Position numbers and translations under genes: made by a program. Source: Sphaerisporangium rufum (GTDB taxonomy: Bacteria; Actinomycetota; Actinomycetes; Streptosporangiales; Streptosporangiaceae). From it: DNA of 64,000 bases. The stretch spans positions 1-64,000 of the forward strand of contig NZ_BOOU01000036.1 of the NCBI RefSeq assembly GCF_016863395.1, read 5' to 3'. The notes beneath the pieces are model-generated. The model was given only the letters and a program-made list of their open reading frames with translations, ran no database searches and was not told where the DNA came from. Positions 40,876-49,638 of the stretch are shown one piece after another (the first letter of the stretch is position 1; each line of letters opens with the position of its first letter).

Positions 40876-41852
40876 ATGCGCGCCCTACGACAGACCTCGC
40901 TCAACGGCCCCGCGGACCTGCGGCTCGTCACCGACGCCCCGACGCCCAGCCCCGGACCGGGCGAGGTGCTCATCCGGGTCACCGCCGCCGGGGTCAACTT
41001 CGCCGACATCTCGCAGGCACGCGGCACGTTCGCGCACGGTCCGCGGCCGCCCTACCTGGCGGGCTTGGAGGCGGCCGGCGAGGTCACCGCGACGGGTGAC
41101 GGGGTGACCGGCCTGGCGGCCGGTGCCCACGTGGTGGGGACGAACGTCACCGGCCTGGGCGCCTTCGCCGGGGCCATGGTCCTGCCGGCCGCCGCGGCGC
41201 TGCCGGTACCGGCGGGCTGGTCGGACGAGCAGGCTCTGGGACTGGCGGTCAACCACCCCACCGCGCTGGCCGCGCTGCGGCCGCTGGGCGGGCTCACCGC
41301 CGGGCAGACGGTACTCATCCACGCGGCCGCGGGCGCGACCGGCCAGGCGGCGGTGACGATGGCCAAGCACTACGGCGCGACGGTGATCGCGACCGCCTCG
41401 CCGGAGAAGCACGCGCTGCTGCGGGCCGCCGACCACGTGCTGGACGCGCGGAGCGCCGACATCGCCGCCGAGGTCCTGCGGCTGACCGGCGGCGCCGGCG
41501 CCGACCTGGTGCTGGAATCGGCGGCGGCGCCACCTTCGAGGCGAGCCTGGCGTCGGCGAAGCGGGTCACCGGCCGGGTCGTGGTCTTCGGCGCCGCCGGC
41601 GGCGACGCGGCGGTCACCAACCGGGACCTGGTCTACCGTCACCAGGTCCATGTCATCGGCTTCAACCTCGGCATCCTGATCCAGGCCGCCCCGCACGTCT
41701 TCGGTGAGGTCATGCGGGAGCTGTTCACCCTGATCGCCACCGGGGTGATCCGCCCGACCGACCCCACGGTGTACGACCTAGCCGACGGTCCGAAGGCGCT
41801 CGCCGAACTGGAGGCCCGGGCGACCACCGGCAAGCTGGCGTTGCGACCGTGA
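40876..41852 (+). pseudogene. Zinc-independent quinone oxidoreductase/alcohol dehydrogenase, one-base frameshift
   Basis: The two parts join to a complete 325-residue MDR-family NAD(P)H:quinone reductase. The first frame has VNFADISQARG, LIHAAAGATGQAAVTMAKHY (nucleotide motif) and ADLVLES. The second resumes with GGATFEASLASAKRVTGRVV and ends TTGKLALRP. The switch falls at about 41519-41527 in a run of GGC repeats, where one base appears to be missing. As written the gene is interrupted. A sequencing error in a GC-rich run is an alternative. It is controlled by the divergent TetR. Confidence 0.75.
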
Positions 41853-41991
41853 GATCAGCGGCCGGTGAGCCATGGCGCCCGCGCCTCAGGACACGGCCTA
41901 GCGCGGCACGCGGCAACGGAGAACACGACTCTGGAGCCGAAGGTGCGGGTCTCGCCGAGTTCGAGATCCACCCGGCGCGCGCCGGAGCGGT

Positions 41992-43107
41992 TCAGCGGCG
42001 GTAGGTCCAGATCAGCCCGCCGCGGCCCGGAGACGCCGCGCCGGCCGCCCAGATCGAACCGCTCTCTAGCTGGAGGGCGAGGTCCCGGACGGACGCCGTC
42101 TGGCCGGACGGCGCCGGGAAGGCGCCCGCGTCGACACTTTCCGGGCCGATGTGCAGGTACCTGCTGCCGCCCTTGGTGTCGTAGACGACCCAGGCCCCGC
42201 CTCTGCCGTCCGGCTCGGCCTGGGCGCGCGGCTGGATGCCCGGTTCGGCCCGGACCTCGAAGTTCCAGCTGCCGGGGTAACCGGACAGCAGCAGCGTCTG
42301 GCCGCAGAAGGGGCGCTTATCACCGCCGCACGGCCAGGCGACCCAGCCGACGGCCATGATCCGGCCGGTCTCGCCGTCCATCGCGACGTCCGTCAGCTCC
42401 GAGAGCTGGCCCGGATGCGCCGCCGGCACCGCGGGCAACTCGACCGCGCGCCAGGCCTTGCCGCTCCAGCGGGCCATGGCCGCCCTGCCTCGCACCGAGC
42501 CCGCGGCCCACTTGCCGTCGAGTCCCTTGACCACGATCGGCGTGCCTACCTTGTGCCACTTCGATCCGACCAGGCGCCGCAGGGTGGACCGCGCCCGCCA
42601 CCCGGCCCTGCCGGCCGAGGGGAACGCGTTGGCGTTCTCGATGACCCACAGGTTCTCGCCGATGGAGTACGCCCGGTCCACCCGGCCGTGGCGCCAGGGC
42701 TCGACCTGCCAGCGCTTGCCGCTCCACCGGGCGTACCGCGACGCGCCGAACGCCCACACCCTGGTGTCGGACGCCGAGGCCAGCCGCTTCACCCGGAATC
42801 CCGGGCCGGTGACCCGCTTGAAGGCGGACCGGCCGCCCTTCAACAGCAGCGACTCGGCGCGACCGGCCCCGCCGCTCGGGCGCCTGGTGCCGGCGACCCA
42901 GACCGCCCCGCCCGGCGTCACCGTCACCGCGTCGTAGGAGTCGCGGCGGTCGTTCCGGACGATACTCCACTGACCGGCCGATGCCTCGGCGCCGGCGGCG
43001 GCCGGCCCGGCGGTGACGAAGAAGGTGGACGGCCCGGCGGCGACGAGAATGGCGACGGCTGCCGCGGCGCCGCGCAGCGATGTTCCCATAACGGTGAGAC
43101 GCGCCAT
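41992..43107 (-). CDS. Secreted beta-propeller-like hypothetical protein
   Basis: A 371-residue exported protein. The signal peptide MARLTVMGTSLRGAAAAVAI ends near PAAAGAEA. The mature part is built of repeated strands with Trp-Ser-Gly-Lys turns (RWSGKRWQVEPW, RWSGKAWRAVEL) and periodic VWVAG or IWAAG segments. This is the pattern of a six- or seven-bladed propeller. Two Cys (WPCGG and PFCGQ) may pair. No enzyme motif is visible; ligand binding or wall association is likely. Starts at 43107 and 43089 are equally possible. Confidence 0.6.
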   Translation of the reverse strand: MARLTVMGTSLRGAAAAVAILVAAGPSTFFVTAGPAAAGAEASAGQWSIVRNDRRDSYDAVTVTPGGAVWVAGTRRPSGGAGRAESLLLKGGRSAFKRVTGPGFRVKRLASASDTRVWAFGASRYARWSGKRWQVEPWRHGRVDRAYSIGENLWVIENANAFPSAGRAGWRARSTLRRLVGSKWHKVGTPIVVKGLDGKWAAGSVRGRAAMARWSGKAWRAVELPAVPAAHPGQLSELTDVAMDGETGRIMAVGWVAWPCGGDKRPFCGQTLLLSGYPGSWNFEVRAEPGIQPRAQAEPDGRGGAWVVYDTKGGSRYLHIGPESVDAGAFPAPSGQTASVRDLALQLESGSIWAAGAASPGRGGLIWTYRR

Positions 43108-43178
43108 TCGGTGGAAAAGTTGGCATGCCGCCGGGGCCGGGGTCATAAGGCCCGGTCCGCGGCGGAGGCGGCCGCGGG

Positions 43179-43883
43179 TCAACGTCGTCCGCCGGGTCGG
43201 TCGGCGCGGGGTCGCCGCGCCGACCTGTTCGTCACCCGGGCCGGATCGGCTCGATGATCGACCGGTAACTCGCCCACCGGCGCGACGACGTGCGCCCCAG
43301 CCCCCGCGCAGCGCCAGACGACTCCCTCGTCGGCCACCTCATCGGCCGGCTCGACGTGCAGGCCCAGACCGTGCTCGGCGCAGACCGGCCAGACGCGCCA
43401 GATCGTCTCCATGACCACTTCCTGGGTGGCGCCGGCCACGCTCGCGAGCGCCCACCGGGGGTCGCTCCCGGCGCTGAGGCGAATGCCGTTACCGTGATGG
43501 ACGCCCTGGAACTCCACCCACGCCTGACCGCTGTCGTCCCAGTCCGGGATGACCAGCCGGAGCGTCCCGGCGATCCCGGCGGCCTCGAGGTCGCGCGCCA
43601 CCACCGTCAGGGCCTGCTCCAGGGCCGCCCACCACCTCGCCCCCACCTCAGAGCCGACGTCCCGGAGCACTTCCTCACCCAGCCGGATCAACTCGTGGGC
43701 GGCCAGGCCGGCGGCGGGACGTTCCAGCAGCTCCTGGACGGCGGACGTGTGAACGCCCCGTTCGTACAGCAGGCAGGCCAGCTCGACGACGGGTTCGGCG
43801 TCCAGGCCGCCATCCAGCGACGCCGCGTGGATCCGGCGGCTCAACTCCTCGACGGCCCGCGCCGCCCGCTCGTCTGAGTGCAC
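43179..43883 (-). CDS. Conserved hypothetical protein
   Basis: A 234-residue protein. The N-terminal half is helical (MHSDERAARAVEELSRRIHA and later EERGVHTSAVQELL-like helices). The C-terminal half carries VCAEHGLGLHVEPADEVADE followed by VVWRCAGAGAHVVAPVGEL. That ending, a CxxHG with a later WxC and H, recurs in actinobacterial proteins of unknown function and may bind a metal. It is not membrane-bound or secreted. It is followed by a basic RRPRADRPGGRR tail. No partner gene is evident. Confidence 0.55.
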   Translation of the reverse strand: MHSDERAARAVEELSRRIHAASLDGGLDAEPVVELACLLYERGVHTSAVQELLERPAAGLAAHELIRLGEEVLRDVGSEVGARWWAALEQALTVVARDLEAAGIAGTLRLVIPDWDDSGQAWVEFQGVHHGNGIRLSAGSDPRWALASVAGATQEVVMETIWRVWPVCAEHGLGLHVEPADEVADEGVVWRCAGAGAHVVAPVGELPVDHRADPARVTNRSARRPRADRPGGRR

Positions 43884-43942
43884 GCTCGCAGCCTCACCCG
43901 ATCGCGGGGGCGGGGCAAGAGGCGCGAGAGATCAACGGCGGG

Positions 43943-44935
43943 TCAGCGGGCCGCGGCCGCGGGGGACGCGCCGGCCGGCTCGCGGGCGAGCCTGGGGACG
44001 AGGCGGACGAGGATCACCATCGCCACCAGCTCAACCAGGGTCTGGGTGACCACCGCCAGCGGCGCGATGTCGAGGGTGGCGGGCAGCGCCAGGGCGAGGG
44101 GGAGGACGACCAGGGAGTTGCGGGTGGCGGTGGAGAACATCACCGCCCGGGTGGCCGCGAAATCCAGTCGGGCCCATCGGGCGGCCAGCCTGCCCGCGGC
44201 CACCGCGAGCACCACGAAGCCGGCGTAGAGCGGAATCACCCGGGCCAACGCCAGTACCTGGGAGCCGACCGCGGCGATCTGGGAGCCGACGACGACGGCG
44301 AGGGTGGCCATCATCAGCGGCACCATGGCACCGGCCATGACGTGCTCGATGTTCCGGCCGGCCCGGTGGCGGCGCGCGAGCGACTGGACGATCGCCGCCG
44401 CGGCCAGCGGGACGGCGATGAGCATCAGGAACGCCGCGACGAACGGGGCGACCGCCACCACGGCGAGCACGTCGGAGCCGGCGAAGAGCAGCAGGTAGCC
44501 GGGCAGCAGCAGCATCTGGGCCGGCATCAGCAGCGGCGCCGCCGCCAGCAGGCGGGCGCGGGCTCCCCCGGCCAGGCCGGTGAACACGATCACGTAGTCG
44601 ATGCACGGGGTGAGCAGCACCAGCAGCACCCCGAGCATCAGGCCGCGGTCGTCGGCGACGAACCGGGAGAGGACGTAGACGATCACCGGCACGACGGCGA
44701 AGTTCGTCACCAGCACCGTGGCGAGGAAACGCACGTCGCGAAAGGCCCGGCCGAGCTCGACCATCGGCACGGCGAGAAAGGTGGCGAACAGCAGCAGCGC
44801 CAGCACCGGGTTGATCGTCCGCTCCAGGGCGGGGGCGAACCGGGGAGCGGCCAGCCCGATGACCGCACCGGAGGCGATCGCGGCCAGGTACAGCGGGACC
44901 TGGTGCTCGTCCCACCACTCCACGGCTCGGCTCAT
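43943..44935 (-). CDS. Arsenic-resistance/bile acid:sodium symporter family transporter
   Basis: A 330-residue membrane protein of the BASS/ACR3 superfamily with ten predicted helices. INPVLALLLFATFLAVPMVE forms an early helix pair, LTPCIDYVIVFTGLAGGA carries the single Cys typical of arsenite carriers, and STATRNSLVVLPLALALP is the family cross-over motif. Actinobacterial members are usually annotated arsenic resistance protein. No arsR or arsC is nearby, so arsenite export is a hypothesis. The following gene on the left is unrelated; the small Cys-Cys protein upstream may be a partner. Confidence 0.75.
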   Translation of the reverse strand: MSRAVEWWDEHQVPLYLAAIASGAVIGLAAPRFAPALERTINPVLALLLFATFLAVPMVELGRAFRDVRFLATVLVTNFAVVPVIVYVLSRFVADDRGLMLGVLLVLLTPCIDYVIVFTGLAGGARARLLAAAPLLMPAQMLLLPGYLLLFAGSDVLAVVAVAPFVAAFLMLIAVPLAAAAIVQSLARRHRAGRNIEHVMAGAMVPLMMATLAVVVGSQIAAVGSQVLALARVIPLYAGFVVLAVAAGRLAARWARLDFAATRAVMFSTATRNSLVVLPLALALPATLDIAPLAVVTQTLVELVAMVILVRLVPRLAREPAGASPAAAAR

Positions 44936-45113
44936 GACTCCCGGGTTCCTTCGTTCGTCTCGTGCGGATGAACGGCACCCGCGGCGCCTCTCCACCGGCG
45001 CGGGACGCGATCTGGCCGGTCACGGCGGCGGATTCGGCTTCGACGCTACCGGCCGCCGCGGCTCGGGCCCGTCGCGGGCACCGGGCGGCCGCCCGAGCGC
45101 CGGCTCCGGCCGG

Positions 45114-45464
45114 TCAGGCGGACGTCGGCGCCGCGCCGGCCCGGGCCTGCAGCGCGTCCAGCACCTCGATGTGCTCGGGCGGGACCGTCACCTCCAGCGC
45201 CAGGCCGCCGGCGGCGATGGTGAGGGTGAAGGTGAAGAACGAGCAGCAGCCGTTCTCCCGGGCCGCCAGCTCGGCCGCCCGCGCCGCGTTCCCGGAGGTG
45301 AAGACGAGGTCCAGCCGCAGCCGGCCGGGCTCCGCGCGCCGGACCGCCTGGACCGCCTCGGCGAACAGCGCGTCGAATTCGGCCACCCGCAGCGGCCGCT
45401 CGGCCGTGGGCAACGTGCACGCCGACGGCACCCACGCCTGGTCAAGGCGTATATCTTGTGTCAT
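45114..45464 (-). CDS. Small Cys-Cys protein upstream of the arsenite-type transporter
   Basis: A 116-residue protein starting MTQDIRLDQAWVPSACTLPT and containing the invariant-looking block LAARENGCCSFFTFTLT. The GCCSFF pair plus the early Cys suggests thiol or metal chemistry; relatives occur beside metal-resistance genes in actinomycetes. No Shine-Dalgarno precedes the ATG. The minus-strand TACCGT six bases upstream fits a leaderless -10. It lies upstream of the transporter in the same direction, across 178 bp. The biochemical role is unknown. Confidence 0.65.
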   Translation of the reverse strand: MTQDIRLDQAWVPSACTLPTAERPLRVAEFDALFAEAVQAVRRAEPGRLRLDLVFTSGNAARAAELAARENGCCSFFTFTLTIAAGGLALEVTVPPEHIEVLDALQARAGAAPTSA

Positions 45465-45590
45465 ATCCCGACGGTAGGCCTGTACCCGGGTACCGGATGC
45501 AACCCTCGATCCATCGATCGACGGCAACGCCGCCGGATCACCGGTCCAGGGTTCACCGGTCCGCTCAGGGATCGGAGTGGGCGCCTGCCA

Positions 45591-45618
45591 TTGGGACGTC
45601 GCCTTACCCGCCTACGAT
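45591..45618 (+). promoter_or_regulatory. Leaderless promoter of the P-loop kinase gene
   Basis: TTGGGA (45591-45596), a 16-bp spacer and TACGAT (45613-45618) lie six bases before the GTG at 45625. This is the layout of a sigma-70 type leaderless promoter. Confidence 0.5.
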
Positions 45619-45624
45619 GGCGGC

Positions 45625-46194
45625 GTGACGCTGGTGTGGGTGACGGGCAATTCGGGTGCGGGTAAATCCACGGTCTGCGGAACGTTGCGGGGGCGTGGCC
45701 ATCTCGCGCTCGACGCCGACGATGACGGCTTCAGCCGCTGGATCGACCGGACCACCGGCGAGGTCGTGACGGATCCGCCGTATCCGGTGCCCGCCGGCTG
45801 GCTGGATCGGTACGGGTGGATGATCGTCCGCGAGCGGGTCGAGGCCCTCGCCGAGGAGTCCCGCCACCGAACCGCCTTCTTGTGCGGGTCGGTGGAGAAC
45901 GAGGAAGAAGTCCGCGACCTTTTCGATCTCATCGTGTGCCTGGTGATCGAGGAGGACACCCTCCGCCACCGCCTCGCGACCCGCACCACGAACCCGTTCG
46001 GCCGGCACCCCGAAGAGCTCGCCGCGGCCCTGAAGTGGAATCCGCTGACGCGAGCGATCTACGAAGACCTCGGCGCGACGATCATCGATGCGTCCCGGGC
46101 GGTGGACGAGGTGGTGGACGAGGTGATCGGCGCGGCGCGGCGGCCGACCGGCCCATCCGATCGCCGGGGTCACCGCGGTACCGGGCCGGCGTAG
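45625..46194 (+). CDS. P-loop nucleotide/nucleoside kinase-like protein
   Basis: A 189-residue ATP-binding protein. The N-terminal P-loop is VTGNSGAGKSTVCGTL (residues 7-22), followed by LALDADDDGFSRWIDR, where acidic residues would bind Mg and substrate. LCGSVENEEEVRDLFDLIVC and the lid-like RLATRTTNPFGRHPEEL follow. The order is that of shikimate/adenylate-type small-molecule kinases. The substrate is unknown. The GTG start immediately after a TACGAT -10 indicates a leaderless mRNA. It has no operon partner. Confidence 0.75.
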   Translation: MTLVWVTGNSGAGKSTVCGTLRGRGHLALDADDDGFSRWIDRTTGEVVTDPPYPVPAGWLDRYGWMIVRERVEALAEESRHRTAFLCGSVENEEEVRDLFDLIVCLVIEEDTLRHRLATRTTNPFGRHPEELAAALKWNPLTRAIYEDLGATIIDASRAVDEVVDEVIGAARRPTGPSDRRGHRGTGPA

Positions 46195-46462
46195 GGGTCA
46201 CGGGAGGGGCGCCCGCGGACGCCGGCACGCCCACCTGAAGTTACCGGTCGGTACGTTCGCGACTCGTCATATTTATCCACTTCAGTGACACTTCGCGATC
46301 TTCTAGGGTCGAGGTACCGGGCAGGCGACCTCATCCGTGATGCGAGGCCATGACCGTCCGGTCGGCACCCCCTGACCGCGACCGGCCTCCCCTTCGGTCG
46401 CAGCGGACCATGGGCGCGCGCCGCGGAGATCACACCATCCGAGCCGGACGAATGGAGCACCG

Positions 46463-47068
46463 ATGAAGGCACGGCGGGCACTCGTCGCCCTGGCGGCGGC
46501 CGGGGCACTGCTCCTGACCGGCTGCGGGAACGGCACGGGCGACCAGGCGGCGGGCGCGCCGGCGAGCCCGGCGACCGCACCCACCGGCATGACGGCACCC
46601 GTTGAGACGGCGGCACCTGCTGATACGAAGGCACCCGGCACGAAGGTATCTGCCGACGCGGGGGCGGGCAGCTACGACTTCACCACCGCCACCCTGGACG
46701 GCGGCCGCTTCGACGGCCGGAGCCTGGCCGGCAGGCCGGCGCTGCTGTGGTTCTGGGCGCCCTGGTGTCCCACCTGCCTGCAGCAGGCGCGGCCGGTCAC
46801 CGAACTGGCGGCCAGGTACCAGGGCAGGATCACCACGGTCGGGGTGGCCGGGCTGGGCGAGGTGCCGGCGATGCACGACTTCGTGCGGATGGCCAAGCTG
46901 AAAGGCTTCCCGCAGCTGGCCGACGAGCAGGGCGTGGTCTGGAAGCGGTTCAAGATGACCGAACAGAGCACCTTCGTAGTGCTCGACCGGGCGGGCAAGA
47001 TCGTGGCGCGCGGGCACGCCGACGTCGACAAGCTGCCCGAGGTACTCGACCCGCTGCTGGCCGGCTGA
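46463..47068 (+). CDS. TlpA-like thioredoxin-fold lipoprotein
   Basis: A 201-residue membrane-tethered redox protein. Lipobox LLTGC puts the lipid on Cys21. A Thr/Ala/Pro linker of about 45 residues leads into a thioredoxin fold with active site WCPTC (Cys102 and Cys105), preceded by ALLWFWAPW. The cis-Pro region is lost in a TEQSTFVVLDRAG form usual for TlpA. It resembles mycobacterial DsbF/MPT53. It lies one base upstream of a CcdA-type gene that would keep it reduced or oxidised across the membrane. Confidence 0.9.
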   Translation: MKARRALVALAAAGALLLTGCGNGTGDQAAGAPASPATAPTGMTAPVETAAPADTKAPGTKVSADAGAGSYDFTTATLDGGRFDGRSLAGRPALLWFWAPWCPTCLQQARPVTELAARYQGRITTVGVAGLGEVPAMHDFVRMAKLKGFPQLADEQGVVWKRFKMTEQSTFVVLDRAGKIVARGHADVDKLPEVLDPLLAG

Positions 47069-47069
47069 G

Positions 47070-47984
47070 ATGGGCGAGGCACCGCTGGGCCTGGCGGTGG
47101 CCGCCGGCATGCTCGCCACCGTCAATCCGTGTGGGTTCGCGCTGCTGCCCGCCTACCTGTCGCTGCTGGTGGCCGGGGACGGCTCGGCCGGACGTGGTGC
47201 CGCCGTGGCCCGGGCCCTGGCCGCCGGCGCCGCGATGACCGCCGGGTTCGTCGCGGTCTTCGGCCTGTTCGGGCTGGTCGTGGCGCCGGTGGCGGGCTCG
47301 GTCCAGCGCCACCTGCCATGGGTCACCGTCGTGCTGGGCGTGCTGCTGGTCGGGACGGGCGGCTGGCTGCTGGCCGGTCGCGGGCTTCCCGGGCTGCGGC
47401 CGGTGGTCTCGCGCGCCCCGGCGGTGCGCCGGTCGCTGCCGTCGATGGCGGCGTTCGGTGCCGCCTACGCCGCGGCGTCGCTGTCGTGCACGATCGCCCC
47501 GTTCCTGGCGATCGTGGTGACCAGCTTCCGGGCCGGCTCGATCGTCGCCGGGATCGGGCTGTTCGTCGCGTACGCCGCCGGCATGGGGCTGATCGTCATG
47601 GTCGCCGCGCTGGCCGTCGCGCTGGCCCGCGACGGGCTGCTCCGCCGGCTGCGCCGCGCGGCACCGCTGCTCTCCCGGCTCGGCGGCGCGGTCCTGGTGG
47701 TCGCCGGCGGCTACGTGGCCTGGTACGGCTGGTACGAGATCCGTATCCTGCGCGGTGCCACGACCGGCGACCCGATCATCGACGCCGCCGCCGCCGTCCA
47801 GCGCCGGCTGGCCACCCTGCTGGACGACACCGGCCCGGGCGTCCTCGCGGCGATCCTGGTCGTCCTGCTGGCAACCGCCGCCCTGGCCCGGCTACGCCGC
47901 CGCCGGCGCCCCTCCCTCCCGGACCGGCCGACCACTCCGGCCGGAACCGCCGAACCACAAGCAAGAACCAGGCGCGGCGCCTAG
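47070..47984 (+). CDS. CcdA/DsbD-type thiol-disulfide transporter
   Basis: A 304-residue membrane protein with six core helices plus a C-terminal helix near residue 255. The redox Cys are in TVNPCGFALLPAYLSLL (helix 1) and SLSCTIAPFLAIVV (helix 4), the standard pair that passes electrons from cytosolic thioredoxin outward. It starts one base after the TlpA stop, so the two form a functional unit for extracytoplasmic disulfide handling or cytochrome c maturation. The four-base overlap with the convergent YCII gene is notable. Confidence 0.92.
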   Translation: MGEAPLGLAVAAGMLATVNPCGFALLPAYLSLLVAGDGSAGRGAAVARALAAGAAMTAGFVAVFGLFGLVVAPVAGSVQRHLPWVTVVLGVLLVGTGGWLLAGRGLPGLRPVVSRAPAVRRSLPSMAAFGAAYAAASLSCTIAPFLAIVVTSFRAGSIVAGIGLFVAYAAGMGLIVMVAALAVALARDGLLRRLRRAAPLLSRLGGAVLVVAGGYVAWYGWYEIRILRGATTGDPIIDAAAAVQRRLATLLDDTGPGVLAAILVVLLATAALARLRRRRRPSLPDRPTTPAGTAEPQARTRRGA

Positions 47985-48529
47985 CGCCGGCCGCCGAATG
48001 CCCAGTCGTGGACCTCGATTTCGGCGTAGCGGTCCTTGGTCAGCAGGGCGCCTGCCGCCTCGGGGTCCGGCGCGCGGACCAGCAGGACGGTGCCCAGCCA
48101 GGTGGTGCCGTCGTCGGACAGCAGCGGCCCGTACGCGATCAGCTCGTCCCGGTCCCGCGGCAGGTCGAGGTCGGCGGGCTCCCCGGAGCCGAGGCCCAGT
48201 ACCAGATAGCGGTTGCCGCCGTCGCGGCCGCCGGGGAAGTCCCACATGGTGCGCCCCAGCAGGTTGCGCCACCGGCGCAGCATCACGTCCCGGTAGACGC
48301 CGGCCTGGTAGTTGGGCTCGTCGAAGACGAACGCCCGCGCGGTGGCGAGGTCCGGCAGGTCGACGATGTGCACGCTGCCGGTGGCCGCGTCGCCCGCGCG
48401 GTCGAGGACCGGACCCCGGGCGATCATCCCCGCCGCGAACCGGTCCATGTAGGACCAGTGCGCCTCCACCAGCTCATTGCGCAGCGCCCCGGAGTCGGAC
48501 CGGTCACGGTGGTAGCAGAAGAATTCCAT
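47981..48529 (-). CDS. YCII-related domain protein
   Basis: A 182-residue protein with two YCII-like ferredoxin folds. The first ends in GSVHIVDLPDLATARAFVFD then EPNYQAGVYRDVMLRRW. The second has WLGTVLLVRAPDPEAAGALL then YAEIEVHDWAFGGRR. YCII proteins have an Asp/His pair that may be catalytic, but no reaction is established. It is third in a minus-strand row with VOC and PNPOx-like genes, with 145 bp before it, so it may be co-regulated by the CGNR protein. Confidence 0.75.
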   Translation of the reverse strand: MEFFCYHRDRSDSGALRNELVEAHWSYMDRFAAGMIARGPVLDRAGDAATGSVHIVDLPDLATARAFVFDEPNYQAGVYRDVMLRRWRNLLGRTMWDFPGGRDGGNRYLVLGLGSGEPADLDLPRDRDELIAYGPLLSDDGTTWLGTVLLVRAPDPEAAGALLTKDRYAEIEVHDWAFGGRR

Positions 48530-48674
48530 GCCGAGAGTGCCTGCCTTGGATCGTCGATCATCAGCACCCCCATGCTGACATTGATCAACCGATCAGGCGA
48601 GCGGGAGCGGCCAGGCGCGATCGGTCTCCGGGCGAGGGCCGAAGATACGCCGCAGCCCGGCGGTGATCTTCAGG

Positions 48675-49586
48675 TCATGGCCTTCTGTCGGGTGCCGGCG
48701 CCGCGGTGGGGTTGAATCGGGAGTAGCCGTCGAACGACCAGCGTTGCGGAAGCCCGCCGTCGATCTCGACGACCTGGTCGAGGTCGAAGTCGACCAGCCG
48801 CTGCGCGCCGGGGACCGTGGCGGCCCGGGCCGGGTTCCAGTCGGTGCGGGCCCGCCCGGTCAGGTGCAGGGTGCGCCCGTTCTCCCAGTCCACGAACAGT
48901 AGGCCGCAGCGAGGGTCGAGTTCGAGATTGCCCAGCGTCATGTACATCGAGTTGCCGGCGTAGTCGGGCCAGGCCAGCCGCCGGCCATCGGTGACCGAGA
49001 CGAAGCCGGGGTTGCCACCGCGATGCGACGCGTCGGCGCCCAGGCCGGCGGCGGCGGTCCCGACGACGAACGTGTCCGCCCCGGCGATCCACTCCTGCTG
49101 CTCGGCGGTCAGGGTGTCGGTGACCGCCGCCACCCGGCGTACCGAGGGACGATCTTCCAGGTAGGTGCGGGTCTGCAGGTACTTGGGACAGTTCGAGTAC
49201 ACCTGGTCGGTGCGCACCACCAGCCGGTCACCATGCCGGCGGGCGCGGCCGTTGACCCGCATTCTCCGCCGGGTGGCCGGTTCGATCATGAGCATGCCGA
49301 TCGGGTGCTCGGTGTCGAACCGCCCGGCGAGCGGATCACCGGTGCCCGGCACCCGCTCGGCGATGAGCGTCCGATCGTCCGGTGCGGCGAGGAACCCCGG
49401 CGGGCCGGTGAGCACGCTCGCCCAGACCGCCCCCGCGCCGTCGGTGGCCGCGATCACCGCCAGGCGCTGCCTGCCCAGGAACTCCGCGGCGACCGGCGGG
49501 ACGGCCGCGCGCACGCGGGCCGATCCGTAGTCGTCGGCGATGACACCGGCCCGGCGCTGGACCAGCCGTTCACCCTGATGGATCAT
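48675..49586 (-). CDS. Pyridoxamine 5'-phosphate oxidase family (FMN-binding split barrel) protein
   Basis: A 303-residue flavin split-barrel protein larger than canonical PdxH, of the type with one barrel and an N-terminal extension. Signatures: FLGRQRLAVIAATDGAGAVW (first strands), IGMLMIEPATRRRMRVNG (binding segment), and the second half GNPGFVSVTDGRRLAWPD then GNLELDPRCGLLFVDW and LTGRART. FMN, FAD or F420 binding is likely. GAGGAC precedes the ATG. It lies 52 bp after the VOC gene, probably in the same transcript. The substrate is unknown. Confidence 0.85.
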   Translation of the reverse strand: MIHQGERLVQRRAGVIADDYGSARVRAAVPPVAAEFLGRQRLAVIAATDGAGAVWASVLTGPPGFLAAPDDRTLIAERVPGTGDPLAGRFDTEHPIGMLMIEPATRRRMRVNGRARRHGDRLVVRTDQVYSNCPKYLQTRTYLEDRPSVRRVAAVTDTLTAEQQEWIAGADTFVVGTAAAGLGADASHRGGNPGFVSVTDGRRLAWPDYAGNSMYMTLGNLELDPRCGLLFVDWENGRTLHLTGRARTDWNPARAATVPGAQRLVDFDLDQVVEIDGGLPQRWSFDGYSRFNPTAAPAPDRRP

Positions 49587-49638
49587 GATGTCCTCTCTCC
49601 GGCTCCGGCCCGGACGGCCAGGCCGCCGGGTGGCCCTG

